Positions 33,846 to 43,540 of a stretch of DNA of 64,000 nucleotides are shown piece by piece. A program made the translations under genes and the position numbers. The stretch covers positions 868,001 through 932,000 of the forward strand of contig NZ_LBHJ01000001.1 of NCBI RefSeq assembly GCF_001006305.1, read 5' to 3'. Origin of the DNA: Silvibacterium bohemicum (lineage in GTDB: Bacteria > Acidobacteriota > Terriglobia > Terriglobales > Acidobacteriaceae). The notes below the pieces were generated by a model. It was not told the origin of the DNA. It worked only from the letters and a program-made list of their open reading frames with translations, and searched no databases. Within the stretch, counting starts at the first letter, position 1. The number at the start of each line of letters is the position of its first letter.

Positions 33846-36800
33846 TTGATAGGAAATGCTTTAACAAAGGTTTTTGGCACCAGCAATGAGCGCGAAGTAA
33901 AGCGTCTGCTGCCCCGTGTGGAGACGATCAACCGTCTGGAGCCGGCTCTGCAGCAGCTTTCCGATGAGCAGCTTCGCGCCAAAACGGATGAGTTCCGCTC
34001 CCGTATTGCCGCCGCTCTGGAAGGAATCGCCGATGCCGACGAGCGCATCGCTGCTGAAAAACGGGTTCTGGACGAGATTTTGCCCGAGGCTTTCGCTGTG
34101 GTCCGCGAGGCCGGCCGCCGGGTGCTGCAGATGCGCCACTTCGACGTGCAGTTGATTGGCGGCATGGTTCTGCATCAGGGAAAGATCTCCGAGATGAAGA
34201 CCGGCGAAGGCAAAACCCTGGTTGCCACGCTGGCGTGCTACCTGAACGCACTCGCCGGTCATGGCGTGCATGTGATCACGGTGAACGACTATCTGGCCAA
34301 GCGCGATGCCGAGTGGATGGGCAAGCTCTACGGTTTCTTAGGGCTGACCGTGGGCGTGATCGTTCACGATCTCGATGACCAGACGCGTCGCCAGGCGTAT
34401 GCCTCGGACATCACCTACGGCACCAACAACGAGTTTGGCTTCGACTACCTGCGCGACAACATGAAGTTCGAGATCGCCGATTGCGTGCAGCGCGGGCATT
34501 ACTTCGCCATCGTCGACGAGGTCGATTCGATCCTTATTGACGAAGCGCGGACTCCGCTTATCATCTCCGGCCCCACCGACCAGACCACGGATAAGTATGT
34601 GCGAGTGAACCGCATCATCCCCGGGCTGGAAGAGGGCGAGGAGATCGAAGAGGGAGAGACCAAGATCCTGACCAAGGATTTTGTCGTCGACGAGAAGCAC
34701 AAGACCATCACCGTCACTGACGACGGCTGGGAAAAGATAGAAAAGCTTTTGGGCATCGGCAACATCGCAGATGTCGAGAACTGGGAGCTGAAGCACCACG
34801 TTGAAGTCGCGATCAAGGCGCACAAGCTTTATCGCTGCGATGTGCAGTACGTGGTGAAGGACGGCGAGGTCATCATCGTCGACGAGTTCACCGGCCGCCT
34901 GATGCCCGGCCGCCGCTGGTCTGACGGTCTGCACCAGGCCGTTGAAGCGAAAGAAGGCGTGAACATCCGCCGTGAAGACCAGACGCTGGCGACCATCACC
35001 TTCCAGAATTATTTCCGGCTTTATAAGAAGCTCGCCGGCATGACGGGAACCGCCGAGACGGAAGCGGCCGAATTCGACAAGATCTACAAGCTCGAAATCG
35101 TCGTCATCCCCACCAACAAGCCAATGCTGCGCATCGAGAATGCGGACGTCGTCTACCGCACGGCGAAGGAAAAGTATTTCGCCGTAGCCGACGAGATCGC
35201 CGCGCTGCATGAAAAGAATCAGCCGGTGCTGGTGGGCACCACGTCCATTGAGAAGTCGGAGCTGCTCTCGCAGATTCTGCAGCGCAAGGGCGTGCGCCAC
35301 GTGGTTCTGAACGCGAAGTATCACGAGCGCGAGGCGGAGATCGTGGCACAGGCCGGGCGTCTGGGCATGGTCACCATCGCCACCAACATGGCCGGCCGTG
35401 GAACCGACATTCTGCTCGGTGGCAACGCCGATTTCGTCGCCAAGCAGGATCTGGTGAAGAAGGGTGCGGCACGCTCCATCAGCGTGGCCGAAGGCGCCAT
35501 CAATCCGACGGCGGCGCCGGGCATGATTCGCTTTTACTACCAGGGGCAGGAATTCGAGACTACCGAAGAGAACTGGAAGCGCGCCTACAACGCCTTCTCG
35601 GCGAGCACCAACGAGGAGCATGCGGGGGTGATCGCTGCAGGCGGCTTACACATTCTCGGCACCGAGCGCCACGAGTCGCGGCGTATCGATAATCAGCTTC
35701 GCGGCCGCGCCGGGCGCCAGGGCGATCCCGGAGCCTCGCGCTTCTATCTCTCGCTCGAAGACGACCTGATGCGCATCTTTGCCAAGGAGTGGGTTTCGAC
35801 GCTTCTGCAGCGCATGGGCATGGAAGAGGGCGTGCCGATCGAGTCGCGCATGATCTCAAAGCGCATCGAAGCGGCGCAGAAGGCGGTCGAATCGCAGAAC
35901 TTCGAATCCCGCAAACACCTGCTCGAATACGACGACGTAATGAACAAGCAGCGCGAGGCCGTCTACGGACTGCGCCGCCAGCTGCTCGAAGGGCTCGATC
36001 AGAAAGAACTCATCGTTGAAGATTATGTCGCGAACATTCTCAGCAACATGATCGACGAGTTTGCTCCGGAGAAGGCTCACCCGGATCAATGGAACATGGA
36101 TGGATTGAAAGCGAAGCTCATCGAGCAATTCGGATTCGATCTCACCACCGAGGTGCCAGAGGTCGATCAGCTCACGCGGCATGAGCTGGGCGAGACGCTC
36201 TTCGAGAAGCTGAAGCAGCGCTACGAGGCGAAGGAAGAGATCATCACCGATCAGGCGATGCGCTTCCACGAGCGCATGATCATGCTGAGCGTGCTGGATG
36301 GCCTGTGGAAGGACCATCTGCTCAACATGGACCACCTGAAGGAAGGCATCGGCCTGCGCGGCTACGGTCAGCAGGATCCGCTGGTGGCTTACAAGAAGGA
36401 ATCCTTCGAGATGTTCGAGGACATGATGGGGCGCTTCCAGGAAGACACGGTGCGCTATCTGTTCCTGATGCAGATCGTCGGGCCGGATGGCCAACCGGTG
36501 GCGATTCCATCGCAGCCGCGGCGCGAGATTCCGGCGGCGCCGCAGGTGGCATCTGCCGACGCGCTCGCACCCACGAACGGAGCGGGGAGCAACGGAGCTG
36601 GCACCAATGGACACCGGTCGGCTCCTCCGGCACTGCCGTCGCGACCGCCTGCAGCTGCGCCTTCGACCACCATCGATGCCATCGAGCGCGAGTTTCAGCG
36701 TAAGAAGCAGCGCGAGCTGGAGCATGCACGCATGGCCGGCGGCGGAGAGACCGCCGACGAGGTCGCACAGCGCAGGTCCGGCGACAAGGTGGGGCGCAAC

Positions 36801-36863
36801 GATCCTTGTCCTTGTGGGTCGGGTAAGAAATATAAGAAGTGCCACGGGGCCGGCGAGGCTTAG
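33846..36863 (+). CDS. secA: Preprotein translocase ATPase SecA
   Basis: The 1005-residue protein carries all SecA hallmarks: Walker [24 protein letters not shown], Walker [22 protein letters not shown], the PPXD and helical domains and [46 protein letters not shown]. The C-terminal zinc-binding tail is [14 protein letters not shown]. It drives Sec-dependent export at the inner membrane. It is about 100 residues longer than the E. coli protein, mainly in an Ala/Pro/Gly-rich linker before the zinc tail. The start is a TTG at 33846 preceded by AAAAGGAATCC. It is followed after 53 bp by a toxin-antitoxin pair. Confidence 0.97.
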   Translation: MIGNALTKVFGTSNEREVKRLLPRVETINRLEPALQQLSDEQLRAKTDEFRSRIAAALEGIADADERIAAEKRVLDEILPEAFAVVREAGRRVLQMRHFDVQLIGGMVLHQGKISEMKTGEGKTLVATLACYLNALAGHGVHVITVNDYLAKRDAEWMGKLYGFLGLTVGVIVHDLDDQTRRQAYASDITYGTNNEFGFDYLRDNMKFEIADCVQRGHYFAIVDEVDSILIDEARTPLIISGPTDQTTDKYVRVNRIIPGLEEGEEIEEGETKILTKDFVVDEKHKTITVTDDGWEKIEKLLGIGNIADVENWELKHHVEVAIKAHKLYRCDVQYVVKDGEVIIVDEFTGRLMPGRRWSDGLHQAVEAKEGVNIRREDQTLATITFQNYFRLYKKLAGMTGTAETEAAEFDKIYKLEIVVIPTNKPMLRIENADVVYRTAKEKYFAVADEIAALHEKNQPVLVGTTSIEKSELLSQILQRKGVRHVVLNAKYHEREAEIVAQAGRLGMVTIATNMAGRGTDILLGGNADFVAKQDLVKKGAARSISVAEGAINPTAAPGMIRFYYQGQEFETTEENWKRAYNAFSASTNEEHAGVIAAGGLHILGTERHESRRIDNQLRGRAGRQGDPGASRFYLSLEDDLMRIFAKEWVSTLLQRMGMEEGVPIESRMISKRIEAAQKAVESQNFESRKHLLEYDDVMNKQREAVYGLRRQLLEGLDQKELIVEDYVANILSNMIDEFAPEKAHPDQWNMDGLKAKLIEQFGFDLTTEVPEVDQLTRHELGETLFEKLKQRYEAKEEIITDQAMRFHERMIMLSVLDGLWKDHLLNMDHLKEGIGLRGYGQQDPLVAYKKESFEMFEDMMGRFQEDTVRYLFLMQIVGPDGQPVAIPSQPRREIPAAPQVASADALAPTNGAGSNGAGTNGHRSAPPALPSRPPAAAPSTTIDAIEREFQRKKQRELEHARMAGGGETADEVAQRRSGDKVGRNDPCPCGSGKKYKKCHGAGEA

Positions 36864-36916
36864 TCTTTTGCATAGGGGCCTTGATATATACTTTTGGTGG
36901 ATATCGTCGAGGGGCT

Positions 36917-37168
36917 ATGACGCAGAAAGCCAAGTTGTTTTGGTCCGGCCGCTCGCAGGCAGTTCGTCTCCCCAAGGAATTTCGTTTCGACGGCGACGAG
37001 GTTCGGGTGCGCCGTCACGGGAATGCGGTCATTCTCGAACCGATTGTGGATGACTGGGCGTGGCTTCAGGGTATTGAAGGCAAGTTTTCGGATGACATGT
37101 TCGAGGCTGCAAGGGAGCAGCCGCCTGCGGAGGAAAGAGAAGGGCTCGATGAGCTCTTTTCGCGTTGA
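36917..37168 (+). CDS. vapB: VapB-type (AbrB/MazE-fold) antitoxin
   Basis: The 83-residue protein begins with [20 protein letters not shown] and continues with [16 protein letters not shown], the swapped-hairpin AbrB DNA-binding fold of VapB. The acidic, helical C-terminus should wrap the toxin. GAGGGG lies just upstream of the ATG at 36917. The stop codon overlaps the toxin start (TTGA). VapB neutralises the toxin and, with it, represses the operon. The symbol rests on family and arrangement. Confidence 0.88.
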   Translation: MTQKAKLFWSGRSQAVRLPKEFRFDGDEVRVRRHGNAVILEPIVDDWAWLQGIEGKFSDDMFEAAREQPPAEEREGLDELFSR

Positions 37169-37557
37169 AGTATCTTCTCGATACCAATGTTGTGATTGAC
37201 GTGCTGCGAAACGCAGCACCGGCCCTGCGCCGTCAATTGCTTCATTACAACAGTAACGACATTGCAGTTTCGGCGATCGTGATGCACGAGTTGTATTACG
37301 GCGCCTTCAAAAGCTCACATGAGACGAATGTTATCGTTACGGATGGACTGCCTTTCCAGGTGTTAGAGTTTGACCGCGAAGATGCGCGAGAAGCCGGCGA
37401 AATACGCGCTTTCATGGCGGCATGTGGCTCTACGATCGGACCGTTCGATGCTTTGATTGCCGGTCAAGCGCGCATTCGCGATCTGATCCTGGTTACTCGA
37501 AACTCCAGAGAATTTGCAAAGGTGCCGGGACTGAAGATCGAGAATTGGTATTCCTAA
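37165..37557 (+). CDS. vapC: VapC-type PIN-domain toxin
   Basis: The 130-residue PIN protein opens with [14 protein letters not shown] (first catalytic Asp), then [10 protein letters not shown] (Glu), then [22 protein letters not shown] (third and fourth acidic positions). The family cleaves tRNA or rRNA in a Mg-dependent manner. The start is a TTG overlapping the antitoxin stop, so toxin translation is coupled. The stop falls three bases short of the convergent CYTH gene. Confidence 0.88.
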   Translation: MKYLLDTNVVIDVLRNAAPALRRQLLHYNSNDIAVSAIVMHELYYGAFKSSHETNVIVTDGLPFQVLEFDREDAREAGEIRAFMAACGSTIGPFDALIAGQARIRDLILVTRNSREFAKVPGLKIENWYS

Positions 37558-37560
37558 AGT

Positions 37561-38148
37561 TCACCTTGCCGGTTGGGGCTCGCCGATCGCTGTAAAAGTA
37601 AGATCATTGGCGGGGCTGCCTGTCTCCTGCTTCCACCGTTCGAAGAGCCGCCCGTAGCTGAGCGTCATTAGGGATGAAGGTTCGAGGCCGAGCCGCTTGG
37701 CCATGTTATCGATCCACTCTTCGGGGCCTTCGAGCTCTGCGAAGAATCCGATAGGCGTTTCGTCGAGCACGCAATGGCCGGTCTGGTCGGCGTATTCGGT
37801 GCGCCACTTTTCGTAGATGAATGCCGGCCGATATCCAAGCTGCGTGAAGACTGCGCCGGCTGCCTCACCATCGGCAACTTCCGTCTCCGTCTCGACGCGA
37901 TGTTTGTGGCGCGCTTGCGGGTCATGATCGGGCGGCAGGCATTTATGGGTAAGCACCCAGCGATCGCCGTATTTGCGAATACGCAGAATCGCCTGCTCCT
38001 TGCGCAGTCGCCGGTCCGGAGTGTCATAGAGCACATTCCGCTCGAAGGTGCGCGGCGTGATTTGCTGAAAGCCGAGCTCACCGAGCCTGGCTTCGAGGGC
38101 TGCTCCGTCCTTCACGCGAAACTTGACCTCGATCTCAACGGTGCTCAT
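37561..38148 (-). CDS. CYTH-domain protein (class IV adenylate cyclase / thiamine-triphosphatase-like)
   Basis: The 195-residue protein starts STVEIEVKFRV, giving the ExExK signature of the triphosphate tunnel fold. It continues with basic and acidic strands expected in the tunnel (RNVLYDTPDRRLRKEQAILRIRKY, ETEVADG, YEKWRTEY and CVLDETPIGFFAELEG). Family members hydrolyse or cyclise nucleoside or inorganic triphosphates, and sequence alone does not separate CyaB, ThTPase and PPPase. An open frame extends upstream to 38289, but similarity begins at the ATG at 38148. It is divergent from the Sua5-type gene. Confidence 0.88.
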   Translation of the reverse strand: MSTVEIEVKFRVKDGAALEARLGELGFQQITPRTFERNVLYDTPDRRLRKEQAILRIRKYGDRWVLTHKCLPPDHDPQARHKHRVETETEVADGEAAGAVFTQLGYRPAFIYEKWRTEYADQTGHCVLDETPIGFFAELEGPEEWIDNMAKRLGLEPSSLMTLSYGRLFERWKQETGSPANDLTFTAIGEPQPAR

Positions 38149-38276
38149 TGGAAAAGTATAGGACGGATGCGGTAGTCCGTCGCCGAAACTCGCAGAAAGT
38201 GGATGGATAATAGTGAAATACCGCGGCGTGCAAGAGGTTCGGGAACCGCCGCTTCCACAACGCGTGAGAGAGATTG

Positions 38277-39341
38277 ATGCAGACTCCAAGGCTTATTGTC
38301 GATGCGAGCGATTTGAATGATGCGTCGTCACGAGCTTCTATCGAAGCTGCGGCGCACATTCTCCGCGAGGGCGGGACGGTCGCCTTCCCGACCGAGACCG
38401 TTTATGGTCTGGGGGCCAATGCACTGCGTGCGGATGCAGTGGAAAAGATCTTCCGCGCCAAGCAGCGTCCGTCATGGGATCCGCTGATCGTCCACATCGC
38501 CGATATCGAGATGCTGCACCACGTTGCAGCGAGTGTTCCGCGTAACGCCAAGCGACTGATGGACGCCTTCTGGCCGGGTCCGCTGACTCTGCTGCTACCG
38601 CGCCATCCCCGCATCCCGGAAATCGTGACTGCCTGCCGTCCGCTGGTCGGCGTTCGCATGCCACAGCATCCGGTCGCAAAAGAATTGATCCGCACGGCCG
38701 GAGTGCCCATCGCCGCGCCCAGCGCCAATCTCTTCGGACACACCAGCCCGACTTCGGCGCAGCACGTTGCCGACGATCTGGACGGACGCATCGATGCCAT
38801 TCTCGATACGGGTAGCGGGGAGACGGGAACGGAGCATGGTCTCGAATCGACGGTGGTCGATGCGGGACAGCATCCGTGCGTCGTGTATCGGCCGGGTGCG
38901 ATCACCCTCGCGCAGATTCGCAGCGTCTGTAAGGATGCGGTTGAATTTATCGCCAACGAGCGGGACCAGAATGCCGCGCCGGAAGCGCTGCCCTCACCGG
39001 GAGTCGGCATTCGTCACTATGCGCCGCATGCCCGGCTGGTGCTGGTCGAGCCCGGCCCTGACCAGGCTCGGCGGTTTGCTGAGCAAGCGAATGGGTTTCC
39101 GGGTGAGACCCTGGGGCTGATGCTGCCCGAGGAATTTTCGGAAATAGCCGCAGAGAAAGGTACTCTGATTTATCGCTGGGGCCGGTGGGACGATTACGAG
39201 GAGCTGGCGCAGAGGCTCTTCGCCGGTCTGCGCTGGCTGGATGCTCAAGGTGCGACGGTCATCCTCTGTCCCTTGCCGGAAGCCGAAGGCATTGGTGTGG
39301 CAATACGAGACCGCCTGAGCAAAGCGGCTCGGACGGAGTGA
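38277..39341 (+). CDS. Threonylcarbamoyl-AMP synthase, long Sua5 form
   Basis: The ~354-residue protein has a YrdC domain (GGTVAFPTETVYGLGANAL, KIFRAKQRPSWDPLIVHI, FWPGPLTLLL, VGVRMPQHPVAKELI, PIAAPSANLFGHTSPT) and the Sua5 C-terminal domain after the linker SPGVGIRHYAPHARLVLV. It makes threonylcarbamoyl-AMP from Thr, bicarbonate and ATP for t6A modification of ANN-decoding tRNAs. The usual RPSWDPL occurs in place of the more common K-R-P-x-x-x-P. The ATG at 38277 follows GAGAGAGA. A TTG three bases earlier is also possible. Confidence 0.94.
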   Translation: MQTPRLIVDASDLNDASSRASIEAAAHILREGGTVAFPTETVYGLGANALRADAVEKIFRAKQRPSWDPLIVHIADIEMLHHVAASVPRNAKRLMDAFWPGPLTLLLPRHPRIPEIVTACRPLVGVRMPQHPVAKELIRTAGVPIAAPSANLFGHTSPTSAQHVADDLDGRIDAILDTGSGETGTEHGLESTVVDAGQHPCVVYRPGAITLAQIRSVCKDAVEFIANERDQNAAPEALPSPGVGIRHYAPHARLVLVEPGPDQARRFAEQANGFPGETLGLMLPEEFSEIAAEKGTLIYRWGRWDDYEELAQRLFAGLRWLDAQGATVILCPLPEAEGIGVAIRDRLSKAARTE

Positions 39342-39347
39342 GTTGCT

Positions 39348-39890
39348 CTAGCGGTTTCCCTTGGCCGTCTCGAAGGCGGTATGGTTCTCGCCGGCCTTGT
39401 AGAGATACTTGATCGCCGACTTGTAGATCAAGGTGCGGCTGCCGTTACGGATCTTGATGGCGTTGCGGTCATACCATTCGATGTAGCCTTCGACCTGTTC
39501 TCCATCTTCGAGAACAAAGACCATTAGCGTCTGGGTTTGGACCTGCTTCTGGAAATAGAAGACTTCGGCGTGCGATCCGGCGTGGTCTTCGTGAGGGATC
39601 ATCATCGCCGACTGATGCGCCAGGATGGGTGATTCTCCGCGGGATGCAAAGGCGCGTTCCCGCATCACTCCCGCAGGCAGCTTGGGGCGGACCAGCTTCC
39701 GCGGGCCAACAACCTCGCCGATATTGCCGTTGACGGATCCGGAAGAGGCAGCTTCCTGGAGAACCGGAGGAGGAACCGCGCGAAGCCGGAGGCTCGCCTG
39801 GTCCTTCGCGAAGCCGGGGCGCACTTCATGCAGATTCCCGGCAGGGATATGGGAGGAATTCGCCATAGTTGTCTGGTCAATGCTAAGCAC
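39348..39890 (-). CDS. Divergent Hfq-like (Sm-fold) RNA chaperone with long N-terminal extension
   Basis: The 180-residue protein ends in a ~65-residue Sm-like domain (~110-170): FYFQKQVQTQTLMVFVLEDG, then GYIEWYDRNAIKIRNGSRTLIYKSAIKYL. This aligns with Hfq through the Sm1 (VxxYLxxGxxLxGxIxxFD) and Sm2 (YKHAI) motifs. The Sm2 motif reads YKSAI, so the conserved His is Ser, and the preceding ~105 residues are extra and look disordered (Pro, Ala, Gly and charged). It should bind sRNA or mRNA as a hexamer if the ring is kept. An internal ATG (MANSS) is an alternative start. It converges with the Sua5-type gene six bases away. Confidence 0.78.
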   Translation of the reverse strand: MLSIDQTTMANSSHIPAGNLHEVRPGFAKDQASLRLRAVPPPVLQEAASSGSVNGNIGEVVGPRKLVRPKLPAGVMRERAFASRGESPILAHQSAMMIPHEDHAGSHAEVFYFQKQVQTQTLMVFVLEDGEQVEGYIEWYDRNAIKIRNGSRTLIYKSAIKYLYKAGENHTAFETAKGNR

Positions 39891-40069
39891 ATGGGATGCG
39901 GGTGCGTGCTTCCGCAGTCGCCCGTGAGCAAGTCATTTTTGGATATCTGGGTCGTATGGTAGCCGAGATTGGTGCCGGATATCCAGAAAGATTTGGTACT
40001 TAGCCTCTGTTATCGATTTAGCTGGAGGTTTCCCTTTGCGAAAAGACGAAAATTCTACGGCTGTTCACG

Positions 40070-41167
40070 TTAAAGACGGGGAAGCGCTGTGGCGAAAGCA
40101 TCGAGGGTGAGCGAACGCAGGAGATTGCGTCGCATCCCCGATTCCACCTGGGAGACGCCGCGCTCAGCGGCTTCGATCCAGGGAAGGCTGGTCTGCTGGG
40201 CCATGGCATTGAGTTCCTTCTCCAGATCGATGTTTCTCGTCATGTGCGCGGTTCCGGATTGGATAAGCAGCAGGTCTTCCAGCAGGCTGAGCAGCGCGCG
40301 AAGCAGCTTCGAGGTCTTCTCCTGCCCTTCGGCGCCGGCGCGATAGGTCTCGGTCATCTTGAAAAGCACGGAAAAATCGGGTTCGCGCAGCGCATGGCGC
40401 AGGATGATCAGCGCATCGGTCCGGCTGGCGAGGTAGCCTTCGAGATCGAAGCCCACTGCCTGGCCGACCGCTCCCTGGGCCAGACGAGCGACCAAGGCTC
40501 GCTGCTGCGGCTTCCAGTCGCTTCGGCGTTCCGCGAGAATGCTCTCGATCTGCTCCAGGGGCAGCGCACCAAGACGGAATATGCCAGCGCGAGAGCGGAT
40601 GGTCGGCAACAGATCGCCCAGGTTTTCCGCCAGGAGAAAGATGCTGGCGTGCGAAGGCGGCTCTTCGAGAATCTTGAGCAGGGAATTGGCCGCCTCCTTC
40701 ATGAATGCCGAGCTGGTAAAGATATAAACGGCGCGCTTGGCTTCGGCGGGCATGCGATATATCTCGCGAATGACCGACCGAACCTGTCCCAGCTTGATGA
40801 GCAATTGCGGAGGATCGGGCGGAATGATGAGCACGTCAGGGTGCGTCTGAATGAGAATCCGCGTCTCTTTTTTGTCGACCTCGCGCAGCTCTTCGCGTGC
40901 GGCGATGGCCTCACTCACCCGGGCATCGAGGTCGGCGGCCTGGACGATCCTGGTGCAATTCGAGCAGACCCCGCAGTAGTCGGGCAGGCCATCGCTTTCG
41001 GTGGGCTGAAGGCAGTTCACGGTCTGCGCCAGCATGACCGAGAGCGTGAATTTGCCGGCGCCGCGCGGTCCGGTGAGGATCATGGCCTGCGGCAGGCGGT
41101 CTGCTGCGATGGCCTCGCGCAGATGCCTTACGGTTGCCTCATTGCCGACGAAATCACGAAAGCTCAC
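40070..41167 (-). CDS. holB: DNA polymerase III clamp-loader subunit delta-prime
   Basis: The 365-residue AAA+ protein begins FRDFVGNEATVRHLREAIAADRLPQAMILTGPRGAGKFTL, a Walker A where GK is followed by Phe then Thr. It has a four-Cys zinc module (NCLQP..., CGVCSNC), then RAVYIFTSSAFMKEAANSLLKILEEPP and TIRSRAGIF, the sensor and Arg-finger region of delta-prime/DnaX relatives. A charged insert (~85-115) follows the zinc module. It loads the sliding clamp within the DNA polymerase III holoenzyme. The start is a GTG at 41167. It lies on the same strand as tmk, its frequent neighbour, but a P450 gene sits between them. Confidence 0.92.
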   Translation of the reverse strand: MSFRDFVGNEATVRHLREAIAADRLPQAMILTGPRGAGKFTLSVMLAQTVNCLQPTESDGLPDYCGVCSNCTRIVQAADLDARVSEAIAAREELREVDKKETRILIQTHPDVLIIPPDPPQLLIKLGQVRSVIREIYRMPAEAKRAVYIFTSSAFMKEAANSLLKILEEPPSHASIFLLAENLGDLLPTIRSRAGIFRLGALPLEQIESILAERRSDWKPQQRALVARLAQGAVGQAVGFDLEGYLASRTDALIILRHALREPDFSVLFKMTETYRAGAEGQEKTSKLLRALLSLLEDLLLIQSGTAHMTRNIDLEKELNAMAQQTSLPWIEAAERGVSQVESGMRRNLLRSLTLDAFATALPRL

Positions 41168-41251
41168 GAATCCAGATTACGGTATTTCCTGAAGGGATGG
41201 GCATCTCTCCGGGATGCGACCCAGGGTCTCAAGACGAGCGAGCACTCTTTT

Positions 41252-42649
41252 TCAGAATCGCGCTTCCGGGACTACGCGAACTCCGTACTTGGGACGAAGC
41301 GTGATCTTGGGCTGGACTTCGAGCTTCTGTCCGGGCACCAAGCGCAGCCGCCAGCGCTGCGCAAGCGTGGCCAGGATGAGATTCGCTTCCATCCACGCGA
41401 AGGCCTCGCCGATGCACTGGCGATTGCCGGCTCCGAAAGGGAAGTAGACGAACTTCGAGCGTCCGGCTTTGCGCTCGGGTGTGAAGCGCTCCGGCTCGAA
41501 GTGGAGCGGTTCGGGAAAATGCTCGGCACTGCGCTGAATGAGGTACTGGCTGAAGAAGAAGTAAGTCCCGGCGGGGAGGAAATAGGGGCCGATACGGACA
41601 TCGACCGTGGCCTGGCGGCCCATGGCCCATGCCGGCGGATAGAGGCGCATGGATTCGGCGAGAACCATCTCCGTGTATCGGAGTCTGGGCAGGTCTTCGA
41701 GCGTCGGTAGGCGGCCTTCAAGCACCTGGTCGAGCTCGGCGTGGAGCTTGGCTTCGGCTTCGGGATTCTGCGCGAGCAGCATCCAGGTCCATGCGAGGGC
41801 ATTCGCCACGGTTTCGTAGCCGGCAAGAAAGATGGTGAGCACCTCGTCCCGGAGCTGTTCGTCGCTCATGCCCGACGAGGGGTTGGACGCGTCTCCCTCC
41901 TCGTCACGCGCGCGAAGCAGCATGGAGAGCAGATCTCCGCTGTCGACTCCGCTGGCGCGATGGTCGGCGATCATGCGATGCACAACCTCGTCGAGATGCC
42001 TTCGAGCGCGGCGGAAGCGCATGAGGCCGGGGATGGGCAGGTGAAGATAATCTTCGGCGCGAGGTAGGGCGATGAGGAAGTTGTAGAGCTTCATGATCGC
42101 GTTGACTTCGCGATGGATGCTCTCGATATCGGGCGTAACCTCCTGCGCGAAGAGCGTGCGTGCGATGACCTGCAGAGAGAGGCGCATCATCTCGGCGGAT
42201 ATATCGATCTCGACGGCCTGCTTCCAACTTTGGCCCATGGCCGCCGCGCGATCAACGATCAGCTCTCCGTAAGCCTGAATACGCTGGCGGTGGAAGGCGG
42301 GCGCGGCGATGCGGCGCTGGCGCTTGTGAAACTCGCCGTCGCTGGTGATGAGGCCTTCGCCGAGCAGGATGCGCATGCGCTTCTGGGTGCGCTCCTTGAT
42401 GAAGTTGTGCGGCTGCATTACGAGGATTTCGCGAATGAACTCCGGCTCGTTGACAAGGACGATGTCGCTGGGACCGACGCGGTAATGGGCCATCTTGCCG
42501 TAGGTCGCGACCAGGTGCTCGAAGAGCAGGATGGGATTACCCACGCGGAAGAATCGTCGCGAGAGATAAAGTGGGAGATTCAGCTTCAACCCCGGCGGAT
42601 AACGATAGCCGCCTCGCTCTTCGATCTTCCAGCCGCTGGAGTTATACAT
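41252..42649 (-). CDS. Cytochrome P450
   Basis: The 465-residue protein has the I-helix AGYETVANALAWTW, the K-helix E-x-x-R in ESMRL, the PERF-type FEPERFTPERK and the heme-binding loop FPFGAGNRQCIGEAFAWMEA with the axial Cys. The mono-oxygenase residues are all present. No membrane anchor is obvious, so it is probably soluble and needs separate redox partners; a thioredoxin-like ferredoxin lies 5 kb away but is not an obvious partner. It sits between tmk and holB on their strand. Substrate is unknown; fatty-acid or terpenoid oxidation are common roles. Confidence 0.95.
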   Translation of the reverse strand: MYNSSGWKIEERGGYRYPPGLKLNLPLYLSRRFFRVGNPILLFEHLVATYGKMAHYRVGPSDIVLVNEPEFIREILVMQPHNFIKERTQKRMRILLGEGLITSDGEFHKRQRRIAAPAFHRQRIQAYGELIVDRAAAMGQSWKQAVEIDISAEMMRLSLQVIARTLFAQEVTPDIESIHREVNAIMKLYNFLIALPRAEDYLHLPIPGLMRFRRARRHLDEVVHRMIADHRASGVDSGDLLSMLLRARDEEGDASNPSSGMSDEQLRDEVLTIFLAGYETVANALAWTWMLLAQNPEAEAKLHAELDQVLEGRLPTLEDLPRLRYTEMVLAESMRLYPPAWAMGRQATVDVRIGPYFLPAGTYFFFSQYLIQRSAEHFPEPLHFEPERFTPERKAGRSKFVYFPFGAGNRQCIGEAFAWMEANLILATLAQRWRLRLVPGQKLEVQPKITLRPKYGVRVVPEARF

Positions 42650-42752
42650 TCGCCTTAGCCGCTTGAGTCTAGGTGTGAGTCTTCAGGAATGAAAGGAATT
42701 GAGGCCCGTTGAGACTCTTCGCTGCTCTCAGAATGACGGGCTTTCCTGCAGA

Positions 42753-43421
42753 TCAGGCATGCATCCCTAGACGCTGTTTTACTCTCTCCACGATACGTTG
42801 ATGCACCTCTTCTATGCCCTCATCGCCTTCGATTGCGATCACACGCACGGTTTCCCGGATGGCGATTTGGTGATACGCATCCCAAACGCGGCGATAGAAG
42901 ATTTCGTCCTCTTTTTCGAAGCGGTTTTCGTCTTTGCCGCGGCTCGCCGAACGCGTATTGCGGGCTCGGGCGCGAGTGAGAGAGCGCTCGAAATCGGGGA
43001 GCAGCAGCAGAGTCAGGTCGGGCTGCAAGCCTGCGCACATGGCTGCGTGCAGACTCAACACCAGCTCGCTGCCCAATTGCCTTCCACCACCCTGGTAGGC
43101 TTCTGTCGAATCGGTGAAGCGGTCGCAGAGGACGATGCGGCCTGCGGCCAGCGCGGGCTCGATGACCTCGGCAATGCCCTGGGCGCGATCCGAGAACATC
43201 AGACCCAGCTCGGCCTTGGGAGCCAGGTTTTCTGTGCGCGAATCGAGAATCAGAGTACGAATAAGCTCGCCAATGCGGGTGTCTCCCGGCTGGCGGGTCA
43301 CCGTGACCTCGCGGCCCTCCGCTTCCAGCCATTGCGCCAGCTTACGCAGCTGCGTCGACTTGCCGGAGCCGTCCAGTCCTTCGAAGGTCACAAAAAATCC
43401 GCGAGATGTTGCCGCACACAT
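42753..43421 (-). CDS. tmk: Thymidylate kinase
   Basis: The 222-residue protein has P-loop FEGLDGSGKSTQLRKLAQWLEA, the TRQPGDTRIGE nucleoside-binding segment (usually EPG) and DRFTDSTEAYQGGGRQLG. The lid region is RNTRSASRGKDENRFEKED. It phosphorylates dTMP to dTDP. Gln replaces the usual Glu in the (R)EPG motif. It is the first gene of a minus-strand run tmk, P450, holB and Hfq-like. Confidence 0.94.
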   Translation of the reverse strand: MCAATSRGFFVTFEGLDGSGKSTQLRKLAQWLEAEGREVTVTRQPGDTRIGELIRTLILDSRTENLAPKAELGLMFSDRAQGIAEVIEPALAAGRIVLCDRFTDSTEAYQGGGRQLGSELVLSLHAAMCAGLQPDLTLLLLPDFERSLTRARARNTRSASRGKDENRFEKEDEIFYRRVWDAYHQIAIRETVRVIAIEGDEGIEEVHQRIVERVKQRLGMHA

Positions 43422-43540
43422 GGCCGGAGTTTAGCACTGCGTGCGAAGATTGCGGCTTGCGCCGTCGACAAAGGCTGCAGAAGCGGCGTCAATCTCACTG
43501 ACAATTACACTAGAAGTGCCGTTTCCGGAGGTCTTGCCCT

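Noticed and set aside
34338-35621. 427-codon minus-strand open frame
   Set aside because: It is entirely antisense to secA and arises from GC-rich codon usage; no motif supports it.
40244-41710. 488-codon plus-strand open frame
   Set aside because: It is antisense to holB and the 3' part of the P450 gene, both of which have unmistakable motifs.
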